Of a stretch of DNA of 64,000 nucleotides, positions 53,667-62,996 are shown one piece after another. Both the position numbers and the translations under genes were made by a program. The stretch's first letter is position 1. Every line of letters starts with the position of its first letter. The stretch is from positions 1 through 64,000 of the forward strand of contig JAFKFN010000014.1 of the NCBI GenBank assembly GCA_017308255.1, given 5' to 3'. Source of the DNA: Altererythrobacter sp. GTDB taxonomy: Bacteria > Pseudomonadota > Alphaproteobacteria > Sphingomonadales > Sphingomonadaceae. The notes beneath the pieces were generated by a model. The model was given only the letters and a program-made list of their open reading frames with translations. It did not search any database and had not been told where the DNA came from.

Positions 53667-56313
53667 GGCTGCGGGTCACCTGCTCCGCGGTGTCGCGGCT
53701 CAGCTTCGGGGCGGCGGCGATGCGCTCCAGCTCCGCCCGCATCAGGGCCGCGCGGACCGGCTCGATCCGCCGCCAGCGCCCCAACGGCGCGACGAAGCGC
53801 GCCGCCGTTTGCGGATTGAGCGGATCGAGCGCCAGGATCAGGTCGGCGATCAGCCGGTACCCCTCGCCGCCTTCTGCATGGAAGCCCTGCGCCGTGCCGG
53901 TGAAAGCCATGTAGAGCGAACGGACGCGATTGGGGTTCTTCAGCGTGAAATCGGGATGGCCGGCCAGGGCCCGCACATGCTCCAGCACCTGGGGATGGAG
54001 CGACTGGGCCTGGATGGCGAACCATTTGTCCACCACCAGCGCATTGCCCTGATAGCGATTGTAGAAATCGAGCAGCTTGTGCGTGCGCTCGGGCGATCGC
54101 AGGCCGGCCAGCACCATCAGGGCGCCTTGCCGGTCGGTCATGTTGTCGGCCCCGTCGTATTGCGCGGCGGCCATGCGCGCGGCGAGATCGGGCGCGCTGG
54201 CGGCCAGATAGGCCAGGGCCTGGGTCTTCAGCTTGCGCGCGCCCCGCGCCCTGGCATCCCGGCTGTAACGCACCGCGCTGGCCTGCTGGTGCATCGCGAT
54301 CAGTTCGGCCTCCAGCTCTCCGCCCAGCCAGGCCTTCAGGCCTTCGCGCTCCGCATGGATGGCCGCCGGATCGGCGATCAGCATCTGCTCCGCCAGATAG
54401 GCCTGGCCGGGCAGGATCATCAGCTCGCCGCGCATCAGGTCGTCGAGCGCTTCGTCGGCGAGCGCGGCGGCGAAGGCCGTGCGAATGGCTTCGCGGCCTG
54501 CCGCGCGGCCGGCCTCGTCCAGCGAGCCCGCCGCCGCGTCGCGCAAGTGGCCGACCATGAGGTCCTGCATCGCCTCGTAACGCGCGAACGGATCGTCATC
54601 GTGCGCGGCCAGGAACACCAGGTCCTCCAGCGGCACGTCGCGTTCGATCGCCACTGGGGCGGAGAAACCGCGGTTGATCGACAGCACCGGCATCCGCGCG
54701 AAGCCCGGGAAGCTCACGCTCGCCTGGGCCTGTTCCAGCGTGAACAGCTGCTCCCCGCTATGCTGCCCCGTCTCGCGATCGAACAGCGCCAGGCGCAGCG
54801 GGATCGGCATGGGCTTCTTGTCCGGCTGGCCGGGCGTGGGCGGGATTTCCTGCCGCAATTGCAGCGTCGCCGTATCGCCTTCGTGTTCCAGCTTCACGGT
54901 GATCCGGGGCGTGCCGGCTTGCGAATACCACAGGCGGAAGTGAGCCAGATCCAGCTCCGCCCCATCCTCGATCGCTTCCACGAAGGCGTCGCAAGTCGCC
55001 GCCTGCCCGTCATGGCGCGCGAAGTAGAGGTCGGTCCCCGCGCGGAACCGCTCCGGCCCCGCCAGGGTGCGCATCATGCGGATCACCTCCGCCCCCTTGT
55101 TGTACACGGTGGCGGTATAGAAATTGGATATCTCGCGATAGGAATCCGGCCGGATCGGATGCGCCAGCGGCCCCGAATCCTCGGGGAACTGCACCGAACG
55201 CAGCACGCGCACGTCCTCGATCCGCTTGACCGCCGCGCTGCCCATGGCCTGGCTGAACAGCTGGTCGCGCAGCACGGTGAAGCCTTCCTTGAGGCTGAGC
55301 TGGAACCAGTCGCGGCAGGTCACGCGGTTGCCCGACCAGTTATGGAAGTATTCGTGCCCGATCACGCCCTCGATGGCGTCGAAATCGCCGTCGGTCGCGG
55401 TTTCCGGATCGGCCAGCACATAGCGCGTGTTGAAGACGTTGAGGCCCTTGTTCTCCATCGCCCCCATGTTGAAATCGCTGACTGCGACCACGTTGAAGGT
55501 ATCGAGATCGTATTCGCGGCCGAATGCCTCCTCGTCCCATTTCATCGCGTGCTTGAGCGAATCCATCGCGTGCTGGGTGAACCGCAGATCGCCTTCGCGC
55601 ACCCAGATCGCCAGATCGACATTGTGCCCGTTCATCGTCGTGAAGCTGTCGCGGTTAGCCACCAGATCGCCGGCCACCAGCGCGAAGAGGTAGCTCGGCT
55701 TGGGCCAGGGATCGCGCCATTCCGCCCAGTGCGTGCCATTCGGGCCGTCGCCGCTGCCTTCCAGGTTGCCGTTGGAAAGCAGCACCGGGAACAGCGCCGT
55801 GGGCCCGCTCATCCGCACGCGATAGGTCGAAAGCACATCGGGCCGATCGGGAAAGAAGGTGATCCGGCGGAAACCTTCCGCCTCGCACTGGGTGCAGAGC
55901 ATCCCGTTCGAGGCATAGAGCCCCATGAGCTGGGTATTGGCCGCGGGCGCCGTGTCGGTCGTGATCTCGATCTCGTGGGTTTCCCCGGTGAGCGGGACGA
56001 TCAGGTCCTGCCCGTCCATGCTCCAGGAATTGATCGCCTGCCCATCCACCTTGACCTCTAGCGGGGTCAGCGCATCCCCGTTCAGGCGGATGGTGGAGCT
56101 GGCGGGCGCCTTGGCATTGCGCTGGACCGTGAGCGTGGAGCGCACGCGCGTCCGTTCCAGGCCCAGGTCGAAGTCCAGCGCCACCTCGGGCACGAGCCAG
56201 GGAAACGGCTGGTAATCCTCGCGCCGGATGAGCAGCGGCTCCCGGGGTTCGGGGGCGGCGTCGGCCATCGGGGGGTTGCCGTCGGGGGTGGAAGGGGTGC
56301 GGGCGATATCCAT
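53659..56313 (-). CDS. pepN: Aminopeptidase N (M1 family)
   Basis: Zinc metallopeptidase of 884 residues that trims N-terminal residues from peptides. It has the substrate-binding GAMENKG near 282 and the zinc motif HEYFHNWSGNRVTCRDW (HExxH at about 319-323, with the third ligand Glu in SLKEGFTV). It carries the DUF3458 middle and C-terminal helical domains of the E. coli type. Cytoplasmic by the absence of a signal peptide. The ATG at 56313 is preferred; an in-frame ATG at 56268 is an alternative. Confidence 0.95.
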   Translation of the reverse strand: MDIARTPSTPDGNPPMADAAPEPREPLLIRREDYQPFPWLVPEVALDFDLGLERTRVRSTLTVQRNAKAPASSTIRLNGDALTPLEVKVDGQAINSWSMDGQDLIVPLTGETHEIEITTDTAPAANTQLMGLYASNGMLCTQCEAEGFRRITFFPDRPDVLSTYRVRMSGPTALFPVLLSNGNLEGSGDGPNGTHWAEWRDPWPKPSYLFALVAGDLVANRDSFTTMNGHNVDLAIWVREGDLRFTQHAMDSLKHAMKWDEEAFGREYDLDTFNVVAVSDFNMGAMENKGLNVFNTRYVLADPETATDGDFDAIEGVIGHEYFHNWSGNRVTCRDWFQLSLKEGFTVLRDQLFSQAMGSAAVKRIEDVRVLRSVQFPEDSGPLAHPIRPDSYREISNFYTATVYNKGAEVIRMMRTLAGPERFRAGTDLYFARHDGQAATCDAFVEAIEDGAELDLAHFRLWYSQAGTPRITVKLEHEGDTATLQLRQEIPPTPGQPDKKPMPIPLRLALFDRETGQHSGEQLFTLEQAQASVSFPGFARMPVLSINRGFSAPVAIERDVPLEDLVFLAAHDDDPFARYEAMQDLMVGHLRDAAAGSLDEAGRAAGREAIRTAFAAALADEALDDLMRGELMILPGQAYLAEQMLIADPAAIHAEREGLKAWLGGELEAELIAMHQQASAVRYSRDARARGARKLKTQALAYLAASAPDLAARMAAAQYDGADNMTDRQGALMVLAGLRSPERTHKLLDFYNRYQGNALVVDKWFAIQAQSLHPQVLEHVRALAGHPDFTLKNPNRVRSLYMAFTGTAQGFHAEGGEGYRLIADLILALDPLNPQTAARFVAPLGRWRRIEPVRAALMRAELERIAAAPKLSRDTAEQVTRSLG

Positions 56314-56366
56314 GGCTCTCGCTCTTAGGTCCTTTCGCTTGGCGATCCAACGCGTAGAACGCAGGC

Positions 56367-57167
56367 ATGGCGCATCTGTTCATCTTCGGCCTCGGCCACT
56401 CGGCAAAGCGCATTGGCCGGGCGGTGGAGGCCCTGGGCTGGAGAGTGACCGCCACGGGCCGCGACGGGGATCTGGCGTTCGAGGACGAGGCGGGCGTCCG
56501 CGCCGCGCTGGGCAAGGCAAGCCATGTCCTGTCCTCGGTGCCGCCCGGCCCCGATAACGACCCGGTGCTGGCGCGCTATGGCGACGCCCTCTCGCAGGAA
56601 TGGCTGGGCTATCTTTCCTCCACCGGCGTCTATGGCGATACCGGCGGCGCCTGGGTGGATGAAAGCGCGGCCACAGGCGGCGGCCGCCGCAGTGCGCGGG
56701 CCGAAGCGGACGGGGCATGGCTGGCGCGCGGGGCGCGGGTGTTCCGCCTGCCCGGCATATACGGCCCCGGCCGCAGCGCCTTCGAGCGTCTGGCGCAGGG
56801 CCGCGCGCATCGTATCGTGCTGCCCGGCCAGGTCTTCAGCCGGGTGCATGTGGACGACATCGCCTCGGGCGTGATCGCCGGTTTCGATGGCGATCCCGGC
56901 GCTTACAATCTGGCCGACGATCTGCCGGCAAGCCAGAACGCCGTGATCGAGGAAGCCTGCCGCCTGATCGGCCGTGCCCCGCCCCCGCTGCAAACGCTCG
57001 AAGAGGCCGGGCTCTCGCCCCAGGCACGCGCTTTCTACGGCGAGAACCGGCGCGTGGCGAACGGCAAGGCCCGGCGCGTGCTAGGCTGGCGCCCGCGCCA
57101 TGCCGATTTCCGGGACGGGCTCAGGGCCTGCCTGCGAGCGGCTCGCTCTTGCCCCTCAGCGCGATGA
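56367..57167 (+). CDS. Atypical SDR-family oxidoreductase (YeeZ-like)
   Basis: Protein of 266 residues with a Rossmann start MAHLFIFGLGHSAKRIGRAV and extended-SDR pattern (YLSSTGVYGDTGGAWVDES, RVFRLPGIYGPGRSAF, FSRVHVDDIASGVIAGF). The catalytic Tyr-xxx-Lys is not seen, as in the NAD-binding YeeZ type. Substrate unknown. Its 3' end overlaps the convergent transporter gene by 47 nt. Confidence 0.85.
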   Translation: MAHLFIFGLGHSAKRIGRAVEALGWRVTATGRDGDLAFEDEAGVRAALGKASHVLSSVPPGPDNDPVLARYGDALSQEWLGYLSSTGVYGDTGGAWVDESAATGGGRRSARAEADGAWLARGARVFRLPGIYGPGRSAFERLAQGRAHRIVLPGQVFSRVHVDDIASGVIAGFDGDPGAYNLADDLPASQNAVIEEACRLIGRAPPPLQTLEEAGLSPQARAFYGENRRVANGKARRVLGWRPRHADFRDGLRACLRAARSCPSAR

Positions 57168-58062
57168 CCATGCCGATCAGCGCCAGCGCGCCGCCGGCAA
57201 GCGCCAGGACTGACCAGCGATAGCCTTCGAACAGGGTGGAAAGGCCCATGGCGACAATCGGCACCAAGACGCCGTTATAAGCCGCGCGGCCCGGGCCAAG
57301 CTCGCGAATGAGGCCGAAATAGAGCGGGAATGTCACCACAGATCCGAAAATGGCGAGATAGGCGACGCCCCCCCAGTAACGCGCGCTGTCCGGAAAGACC
57401 GGTGGCCCGGCCGTCACCCAGGCGAACGCCGCATCCAGCAGCGTGCCCCACAGCATCGCCCAGGCCAGCAGGATCACCAGCGAATCGCGCTGCGCCGCTG
57501 CCGAGGCTTGCAGGACATTGGCGACAGAGGCCGCGAGCAGGCCGATCGCGGTCAATGCCACGCCCAGGCCGACCAGGCCCGTGGGCGGGGCCTCGCGCGC
57601 CTCGTGCACCAGCAGCAGCGCGATGCCGACAAGGCCGATCAGCGAGCCGACGAGAAATCGCGCCGTAACCTTCTGACCGAGGAAGAGGCGCGCCAGCAGG
57701 GCGTTGGGCAGCATCAGCAGGGCGTAGAGCACCGCCACGATGCCCGAGGTCAGGTGAATCTCCGCCTGATAGACCAGATTGTAATTGAGGAAGAACTGCG
57801 TGAACCCGACAGCGAGGGCCAATATGTGCCCCGCGCCGGTCAGGCTGAAGCCCCGCCTGCCGAACGCGGCCAGGGCGAACAGTCCCGCGCTGGCGATGGC
57901 GAAGCGGTAGGCCACCGACCAGGCCGGCGGCGCGGCGGCGAGCTGGTCCTTGATCGCGAACCAGGTGGAACCCCAGATCAGCGCCACCAACAGGAACGGC
58001 AGGGCCACGCGCGGGCGCAGCAGCAAGTGCGGCGGGTTGATCCCGATGACGGGGCCGCTCAC
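57121..58062 (-). CDS. EamA-type drug/metabolite transporter
   Basis: Inner-membrane protein of 313 residues with ten hydrophobic segments in two EamA halves (PFLLVALIWGSTWFAIKDQL at the start, and GVAYLAIFGSVVTFPLYFGL). DMT-family carriers export amino acids or metabolites; no substrate can be assigned. GTG start at 58062, overlapping the upstream aldolase stop by GTGA. Confidence 0.88.
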   Translation of the reverse strand: MSGPVIGINPPHLLLRPRVALPFLLVALIWGSTWFAIKDQLAAAPPAWSVAYRFAIASAGLFALAAFGRRGFSLTGAGHILALAVGFTQFFLNYNLVYQAEIHLTSGIVAVLYALLMLPNALLARLFLGQKVTARFLVGSLIGLVGIALLLVHEAREAPPTGLVGLGVALTAIGLLAASVANVLQASAAAQRDSLVILLAWAMLWGTLLDAAFAWVTAGPPVFPDSARYWGGVAYLAIFGSVVTFPLYFGLIRELGPGRAAYNGVLVPIVAMGLSTLFEGYRWSVLALAGGALALIGMVIALRGKSEPLAGRP

Positions 58063-59066
58063 AGCGCGGCAAGTGCCCGGGCAAGCGCCCGCGCATCATC
58101 TGGTCGGGTATCCCATGCGGTAACGAAGCGGGCCGCGTCAGGCCCCCAGTCGTAGAATCCGAAGCCTCGTGCTCTCAGCGCCTGGCGCTCGGCGGCGGTG
58201 CAGCGCAGGAACACCTCGTTCGCTTCCACCGGATGCAGCAGGCGATCGGCCGCAGCGCCGGCGATCTCGGCAGCGGCGGCATTAGCCGCGCGCGCATTGG
58301 CCAGCCATAGATCGCCTTCGAGCAGCGCCAGCACTTGCGCCGCGAGATAGCGCCCCTTCGATTGCAGATGCCCGGCGCGCTTGCGGCGATGGCGTGCGAG
58401 ATCGGCCAGGGCCGGATCGAAGAACACCACGGCCTCCGCATTCATCGCCCCGTTCTTGACGCAGCCGAAGCTGAGCGCATCGACCGCGCCGCAAGCCTCC
58501 GCCGGCGTGCACTGGAGAAAGGCCACGGCATTGCCGAAGCGCGCGCCGTCCATGTGGATCGCCAGGCCGCGCTCACACGCCAGCCCGGCGATGGCCGCCA
58601 GCTCGGCCGGGCGATAGCAGCGGCCATATTCGCTCGCCTGAGTCAGCGACAGGGCGTGGACCTGGACCTGATGGACATCATTGCGAATGGAATCGAGCAC
58701 CGGACGGATCGTTCCCGACGACAGCTTGGCCCCCTCGCCCGGCGCCAGAACCAGCTTGGCGCCATGGAGATAGAAGCCGGGCGCCCCGCCTTCGTCCGTT
58801 TCGATATGCGCTTCGCGGTGGCACAGCAGTGCCCCGTGCGGCGGCACCAGGGTGGCGAGCGCGAGGCAGTTGGCGGCCGTGCCGGTGGCGACCCACAGGG
58901 CGCAGGCCTCCCGCCCGAAGAGATCGGAGAAAGCAGCGTCCAGCCGCCGGCTCAGCGCATCGGTGTCATACGGCGTATCGGCGCAATCGGCGCGATGCAG
59001 CGCTTCCCAGACTTGCGGATGGACGGACGCCGCGTTGTCGGACAGGAACTGCATGTCTTGCGCCAT
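58059..59066 (-). CDS. Threonine aldolase-like PLP enzyme
   Basis: Fold-type I PLP enzyme of 335 residues splitting beta-hydroxy amino acids such as threonine into glycine and an aldehyde. It begins MAQDMQFLSDNAASVHPQVW. The PLP-binding Lys lies in LSFGCVKNGAMNAEAVVF, and the active-site MDGARFGNAVAFLQ precedes it. The length is normal for the low-specificity L-threonine aldolase group. The downstream transporter overlaps its stop, suggesting a linked metabolite export function (inference). Confidence 0.88.
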   Translation of the reverse strand: MAQDMQFLSDNAASVHPQVWEALHRADCADTPYDTDALSRRLDAAFSDLFGREACALWVATGTAANCLALATLVPPHGALLCHREAHIETDEGGAPGFYLHGAKLVLAPGEGAKLSSGTIRPVLDSIRNDVHQVQVHALSLTQASEYGRCYRPAELAAIAGLACERGLAIHMDGARFGNAVAFLQCTPAEACGAVDALSFGCVKNGAMNAEAVVFFDPALADLARHRRKRAGHLQSKGRYLAAQVLALLEGDLWLANARAANAAAAEIAGAAADRLLHPVEANEVFLRCTAAERQALRARGFGFYDWGPDAARFVTAWDTRPDDARALARALAAL

Positions 59067-59105
59067 ACTTGCTGAGAGAGTCGACGCAAGGAGGAGACCG
59101 CGCGA

Positions 59106-59411
59106 ATGCCCCAGCCGATTACGATCACCCGCACCGACGCAACCACGCATGGCGCCTACCGCATCACCCTCGAAGGAGTGGGCCACCCGGCCGAATTGAC
59201 CTGGCACGCGCTTGGCCCGCTGAGAGTGGCCGATCATACGTTCGTCCCACCGGAGATGCGCGGCCGGGGCGTGGCGCAGCTCTTGGTCGAGGCGCTGATC
59301 GCCGATGCGCGCGAACAAGGCTTCCGGATCGTGCCGCAGTGCAGCTACGTCGCCGCGCAGTTCCGCCGCCATCCGGAATGGGCGGACTTGCTGGCGGAAC
59401 CCGAAAGCTGA
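59106..59411 (+). CDS. Small GNAT-family N-acetyltransferase (YjdJ-like)
   Basis: Protein of 101 residues. The acetyl-CoA loop reads VPPEMRGRGVAQLLVEALIA, followed by GFRIVPQCSYVAAQFRRHPE, typical of the compact YjdJ/YidJ-type N-acetyltransferases. Substrate unknown. GGAGG precedes the ATG. It is divergent from the threonine-aldolase-like gene and convergent with the PH-domain pair. Confidence 0.88.
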   Translation: MPQPITITRTDATTHGAYRITLEGVGHPAELTWHALGPLRVADHTFVPPEMRGRGVAQLLVEALIADAREQGFRIVPQCSYVAAQFRRHPEWADLLAEPES

Positions 59412-59413
59412 CG

Positions 59414-60961
59414 TCAGCCCGGCAGGCGCGAGAAATCGACCGCCGCGATACTGTCGAGCACCGCCGCGCGGATGGCCCGTGCGCTTTCGAGCGGCACGCC
59501 GTGCATTTCGAGCTTCCCGCCGGCGACCCCGAACCTCACGTCCGCATAACCGCGCCGCCGCGCCAGCGGGCTTTGCGCGATCTCGACCGATTGCAGCTTG
59601 ACGCGCGAGGCGATGGCAAGGTGCGGCGCAAGCCAGCCTTCGCGCACGAACAACTGGCGCGCGTCGATCGCGTGGCAACGATGGCGCCACAGGTGCCACT
59701 CGCGCACGCCAAGAAGCCCGCCGAGTGCAGCCAGACCGCCCGCGGCGAGCAGCGGCCAGCTAGCGGGCAAACCCTCGATGCGAGCGCCGAACACGACGCC
59801 CAGGCCGGCCACCGCCCCGGCGATTAGAACGAGAGGAAGCACCGTGAGCGCGATGCTGTCATTGCGCTGCCGGCGGCTGGCCGGATGCCAGTCGGTCGCT
59901 TCGCCGGGCAACGCGAACCCGGTCGTGTTCACCACCGGCGCGATCTCCTCCATGGTCCCGAAGGGCACCACGACATGGCTTTCCGACTTCGCGTCCTGCG
60001 CCAGGCTGACAACGCTCAACCCGTGCCAGCCGAACCGGCGGCGGACGATGCCGGTGGTAAGCGTTAGCGCCTGCACCCGGTGCAGTGGCATGACCACGTC
60101 GGTCCGCGTCAGGAGCCCGCGCCGGCGGCGCAGGCCCTTCGGCGTTTCCTCCAGCCGAAAGCCATAATCGCGCAACACCGTACGGCCCAGCCCCGTGGCA
60201 AGACCAAGCAGACCAAGCACCGAAAGCGCCAGCGCCGCGCCGATCGCCTGGGTGGCAAGGCCGAACTCGCTCAGCCGATGGCCCGGCCCGGCGAGCAAGC
60301 CAAGCCAAGCCTCAAAATCCCAGATATCGAACGGCAGCAGGAAATCGAACTGCTGCAACACACCGCCCAGCACCGCGAAAACCACCAGCGAAAACTCGAA
60401 CAGGCCGAAAGTCATCAGCCGCCGCGGGTTCATCGCGAACAGCGTGCGCGCCTGTTCCTCGGCGGGGGGCGCGGCTTCGCTTGCGAGGGCGGCGACCAGG
60501 CCGCCCTTTTGCGCCCGCACGGCCTCGCGCAGCGCTTCCGCCTCGGCCGCATCGACATAGCGGATGGCGATCTCATCCCTGCCGCCAGCGCCGGTCTCGA
60601 ACTTGACCTCGACCATGCCGAACAGCCGCGGCACGAACGCCTGCTCAAGGCTGACGTCCTGGATCCGTTCGTAAGGCACCGAACGCGCGGTGCGGTTGAA
60701 CAAGCCGCGCTCGACGCGGACGTCGCTCTCTCCTAGCCGGTAGCGAAAACGGCGCCAGGCCAGCCAACGGAAAAAGAAGATCAAGCAGAAGGCCGGGACC
60801 AGCACCGCCAGGAAAAGACCCCAGTCCCAGTTCCTTGAAGTGAACAATGCCGCCGCCACCGGCAGCAGAGCGCCGCGCAAGCTGGTGACCGCGCCGACGA
60901 GAAAGCTCAGCGGACTGGTCCGCCGCCAGCCCTCGGCCGGAAGCGCCGGCTCAGCGCTCAC
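59414..60961 (-). CDS. Bacterial PH-domain membrane protein (YdbT-like)
   Basis: Membrane protein of 515 residues with three bPH2 domains separated by hydrophobic pairs. The pattern reads FRYRLGESDVRVERGLFNRT, YERIQDVSLEQAFVPRLFGM, and again FRLEETPKGLRRRRGLLTRT with HRVQALTLTTGIVRRRFG. Proteins of this YdbS/YdbT pair are implicated in membrane homeostasis and antimicrobial resistance in other bacteria. GTG start overlapping the upstream partner stop (GTGA). Confidence 0.85.
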   Translation of the reverse strand: MSAEPALPAEGWRRTSPLSFLVGAVTSLRGALLPVAAALFTSRNWDWGLFLAVLVPAFCLIFFFRWLAWRRFRYRLGESDVRVERGLFNRTARSVPYERIQDVSLEQAFVPRLFGMVEVKFETGAGGRDEIAIRYVDAAEAEALREAVRAQKGGLVAALASEAAPPAEEQARTLFAMNPRRLMTFGLFEFSLVVFAVLGGVLQQFDFLLPFDIWDFEAWLGLLAGPGHRLSEFGLATQAIGAALALSVLGLLGLATGLGRTVLRDYGFRLEETPKGLRRRRGLLTRTDVVMPLHRVQALTLTTGIVRRRFGWHGLSVVSLAQDAKSESHVVVPFGTMEEIAPVVNTTGFALPGEATDWHPASRRQRNDSIALTVLPLVLIAGAVAGLGVVFGARIEGLPASWPLLAAGGLAALGGLLGVREWHLWRHRCHAIDARQLFVREGWLAPHLAIASRVKLQSVEIAQSPLARRRGYADVRFGVAGGKLEMHGVPLESARAIRAAVLDSIAAVDFSRLPG

Positions 60962-61422
60962 ATCGTGTCGCGCTTCACGTGCGCGCGGATCGCCTCGCGC
61001 ATCGCCAGCGCATCGTCATGGCCGAGGCCGGGCAGCGAAACCGAGGCGTTGTGGTTGCCCGCGGTATGCAGCACCAGCGTGGCGAGGCCATAGCCGCGCT
61101 CTATCGGCCCCTGGTGAACGTCGATGTGCTGCACGCGGCCGAACGGCACCACCGTGTCGGAGCGGAACAGCAAGCCGCGCACGACACGCAGCCGATCTTC
61201 GCCCATTCGATAACCGCGCGCGTGATAGCGCCTCAGGGGCACGCGCATCACCGCATAAAGCGCGAGGAGCAGGACCGGGGCGAGGAACGATCCGTGCGGC
61301 AGCAGGCCCGCGATCTCCAGCACCAGGGCGCCGATCACGAAAGGCAGCGCGAAAACCGCCGTGGCCAGCCGCACGGCCTTGACGTAGTTGGGATGCAGCG
61401 AAGTAAGGCTGTCCTCGTCCAT
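60958..61422 (-). CDS. Bacterial PH-domain membrane protein (YdbS-like)
   Basis: Protein of 154 residues with two N-terminal membrane helices and one bPH2 domain (YRMGEDRLRVVRGLLFRSDT, FGRVQHIDVHQGPIERGYGL, LVLHTAGNHNASVSLPGLG). It forms a translationally coupled pair with the YdbT-like protein. The ATG at 61422 has AGGG 4 nt upstream and is preferred over the ATG at 61434. Confidence 0.85.
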   Translation of the reverse strand: MDEDSLTSLHPNYVKAVRLATAVFALPFVIGALVLEIAGLLPHGSFLAPVLLLALYAVMRVPLRRYHARGYRMGEDRLRVVRGLLFRSDTVVPFGRVQHIDVHQGPIERGYGLATLVLHTAGNHNASVSLPGLGHDDALAMREAIRAHVKRDTM

Positions 61423-61469
61423 GGTGCCCTGCATGGACAATACACCCGCGCAACGCAAGCGCGCAGAAA

Positions 61470-61544
61470 TGGTGCTGCTGGAGAGGATTGAACTCTCGAC
61501 CTCACCCTTACCAAGGGTGTGCTCTACCACTGAGCTACAGCAGC
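61470..61544 (-). tRNA. tRNA-Thr (anticodon GGT)
   Basis: 75-nt cloverleaf with encoded CCA. Acceptor GCTGCTG/CAGCAGC, D-arm AGCTCAGTGGTAGAGC, anticodon arm CACCCTTGGTAAGGGTG with loop TTGGTAA, and T-arm GAGAGTTCAATCCTCTC all pair. It reads ACC and ACU. Confidence 0.97.
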
Positions 61545-61634
61545 GCCGGAAGCAGGCGCGCGCTATTGGCATGCGGGGCCGTGGTGTCAAGCGATGCTTG
61601 AGCCGCCCGCGCATTGGCGGCAAAGGCGTTGCCG

Positions 61635-61775
61635 ATGAGTGAGCGGAAGGACGAGCGCTCTCGCGAGGAGCGGCTGGCGGCCAAGCTGCGGGAGAACCTG
61701 CGCCGGCGCAAGGCGCAAGCGCGCGCGTTGGAACAGCCGGAGCGCACCCTTTCCAAAAAGCCGGAGGGCCGCTAA
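61635..61775 (+). CDS. Small basic hypothetical protein
   Basis: Frame of 46 residues, mostly Arg, Lys, Glu and Ala ([20 protein letters not shown] ... [10 protein letters not shown]), predicted helical. It has no strong ribosome-binding site; GTTGCCG precedes the ATG. Similar tiny basic proteins occur next to gpmA in sphingomonads, so it is reported despite its size. Function unknown. Confidence 0.5.
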   Translation: MSERKDERSREERLAAKLRENLRRRKAQARALEQPERTLSKKPEGR

Positions 61776-61810
61776 CGCGCGGGCCTCCCGAAGGCGCCAG
61801 GAGCGACCGC

Positions 61811-62497
61811 TTGCCTACCCTGATCCTTGTCCGCCACGGCCAGAGCCGGTGGAACCTGGAAAACCGCTTCACCGGCTGGTGGGACGTCGATCTCACCGAG
61901 CAGGGCGTGGCCGAGGCGCGCGCGGCCGGCGAGCTGCTGGAGAAGACCGGACTGTTGCCCACCTGCGCCTTCACTTCGCTGCAAACCCGGGCGATCAAGA
62001 CGCTGCATCTGGCACTGGAAGCCTGCGGGCGCCTGTGGATTCCCGAGGTCAAGCACTGGCGGCTGAACGAGCGGCATTATGGTGGCCTGACGGGGCTTAA
62101 CAAGGCGGAGACGGCCGAGAAGCACGGCGAGGAGCAAGTCCGCATCTGGCGCCGCAGCTTCGATATTCCGCCCCCGGAGATGGAGGCGGGTAGCCCCTAC
62201 GCTTTGTCCGCCGATCCGCGCTATGCCGGCATTCCGGTTCCGGCTACCGAAAGCCTCAAGCTGACTATCGAGCGTGTGCTGCCTTATTGGGAAAGCGCCA
62301 TTCTGCCCGCTCTCGCTCAGGGTGAAACCGTGCTCGTCAGCGCCCACGGCAATTCGCTCCGCGCGCTGGTGAAGCACCTTTCCGGCATTTCCGATGCGGA
62401 GATCGCGGCGCTGGAGATTCCCACCGGCCAGCCGATCGTCTACGATTTCGACGCCGCGCTGCAGGCGGGCGAACGGCATTACCTGAAGGATCGCTGA
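61811..62497 (+). CDS. gpmA: 2,3-bisphosphoglycerate-dependent phosphoglycerate mutase
   Basis: Glycolytic enzyme of 228 residues interconverting 3- and 2-phosphoglycerate. The phosphohistidine motif [20 protein letters not shown] is at 4-23 and the second catalytic region [14 protein letters not shown] is near 88-101. [19 protein letters not shown] carries the catalytic His. TTG start with AGGAG 8 nt upstream. It is followed by purE with one base between. Confidence 0.95.
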   Translation: MPTLILVRHGQSRWNLENRFTGWWDVDLTEQGVAEARAAGELLEKTGLLPTCAFTSLQTRAIKTLHLALEACGRLWIPEVKHWRLNERHYGGLTGLNKAETAEKHGEEQVRIWRRSFDIPPPEMEAGSPYALSADPRYAGIPVPATESLKLTIERVLPYWESAILPALAQGETVLVSAHGNSLRALVKHLSGISDAEIAALEIPTGQPIVYDFDAALQAGERHYLKDR

Positions 62498-62498
62498 C

Positions 62499-62996
62499 AT
62501 GGGGGAAGCGGCAAGGCCGGAAGTCGCCATCGTCATGGGCAGCCAGTCCGACTGGCCGACCATGCGCCGCGCGGCCGAAGCGCTCGACAAGCTGGGCGTG
62601 CCTTACGAAGCGCGGATCGTCTCCGCCCATCGCACGCCCGACCGCCTCATCGCCTTCGCCAAGGGCGCGGCGGATGAGGGATTCAAGGTGATCGTGGCCG
62701 GCGCCGGCGGGGCGGCACATCTGCCGGGCATGGTCGCCTCGATGACTCACTTGCCGGTCCTGGGCGTGCCGGTGGAATCCAAGGCGCTGAAAGGGCACGA
62801 CAGCCTGCTTTCGATCGTGCAGATGCCCGCCGGGGTCCCGGTGGGTACCCTGGCGATCGGCGAGGCGGGCGCCACCAATGCCGGCCTGCTCGCCGCCGCG
62901 ATCCTTGCCGTGACCGACGCCGCGCTGGCGGAGCGGCTGAAGGCCTTCCGCGCCGAGCAGACGGCCGCCGTCGCCGAGAGCCCGCGCGACGCATGA
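62499..62996 (+). CDS. purE: N5-carboxyaminoimidazole ribonucleotide mutase
   Basis: Class I PurE of 165 residues. It moves the carboxyl group of N5-CAIR to make CAIR in purine synthesis. Motifs are [50 protein letters not shown] and [20 protein letters not shown]. Its stop overlaps the purK start by ATGA, pairing the two enzymes that replace a single carboxylase. Confidence 0.97.
   Translation: MGEAARPEVAIVMGSQSDWPTMRRAAEALDKLGVPYEARIVSAHRTPDRLIAFAKGAADEGFKVIVAGAGGAAHLPGMVASMTHLPVLGVPVESKALKGHDSLLSIVQMPAGVPVGTLAIGEAGATNAGLLAAAILAVTDAALAERLKAFRAEQTAAVAESPRDA

Noticed and set aside
53560-56061. Plus-strand open frame of more than 800 codons opposite pepN
   Set aside because: Rich in His, Gln, Arg and Ala without any domain; a mirror of pepN codon bias.
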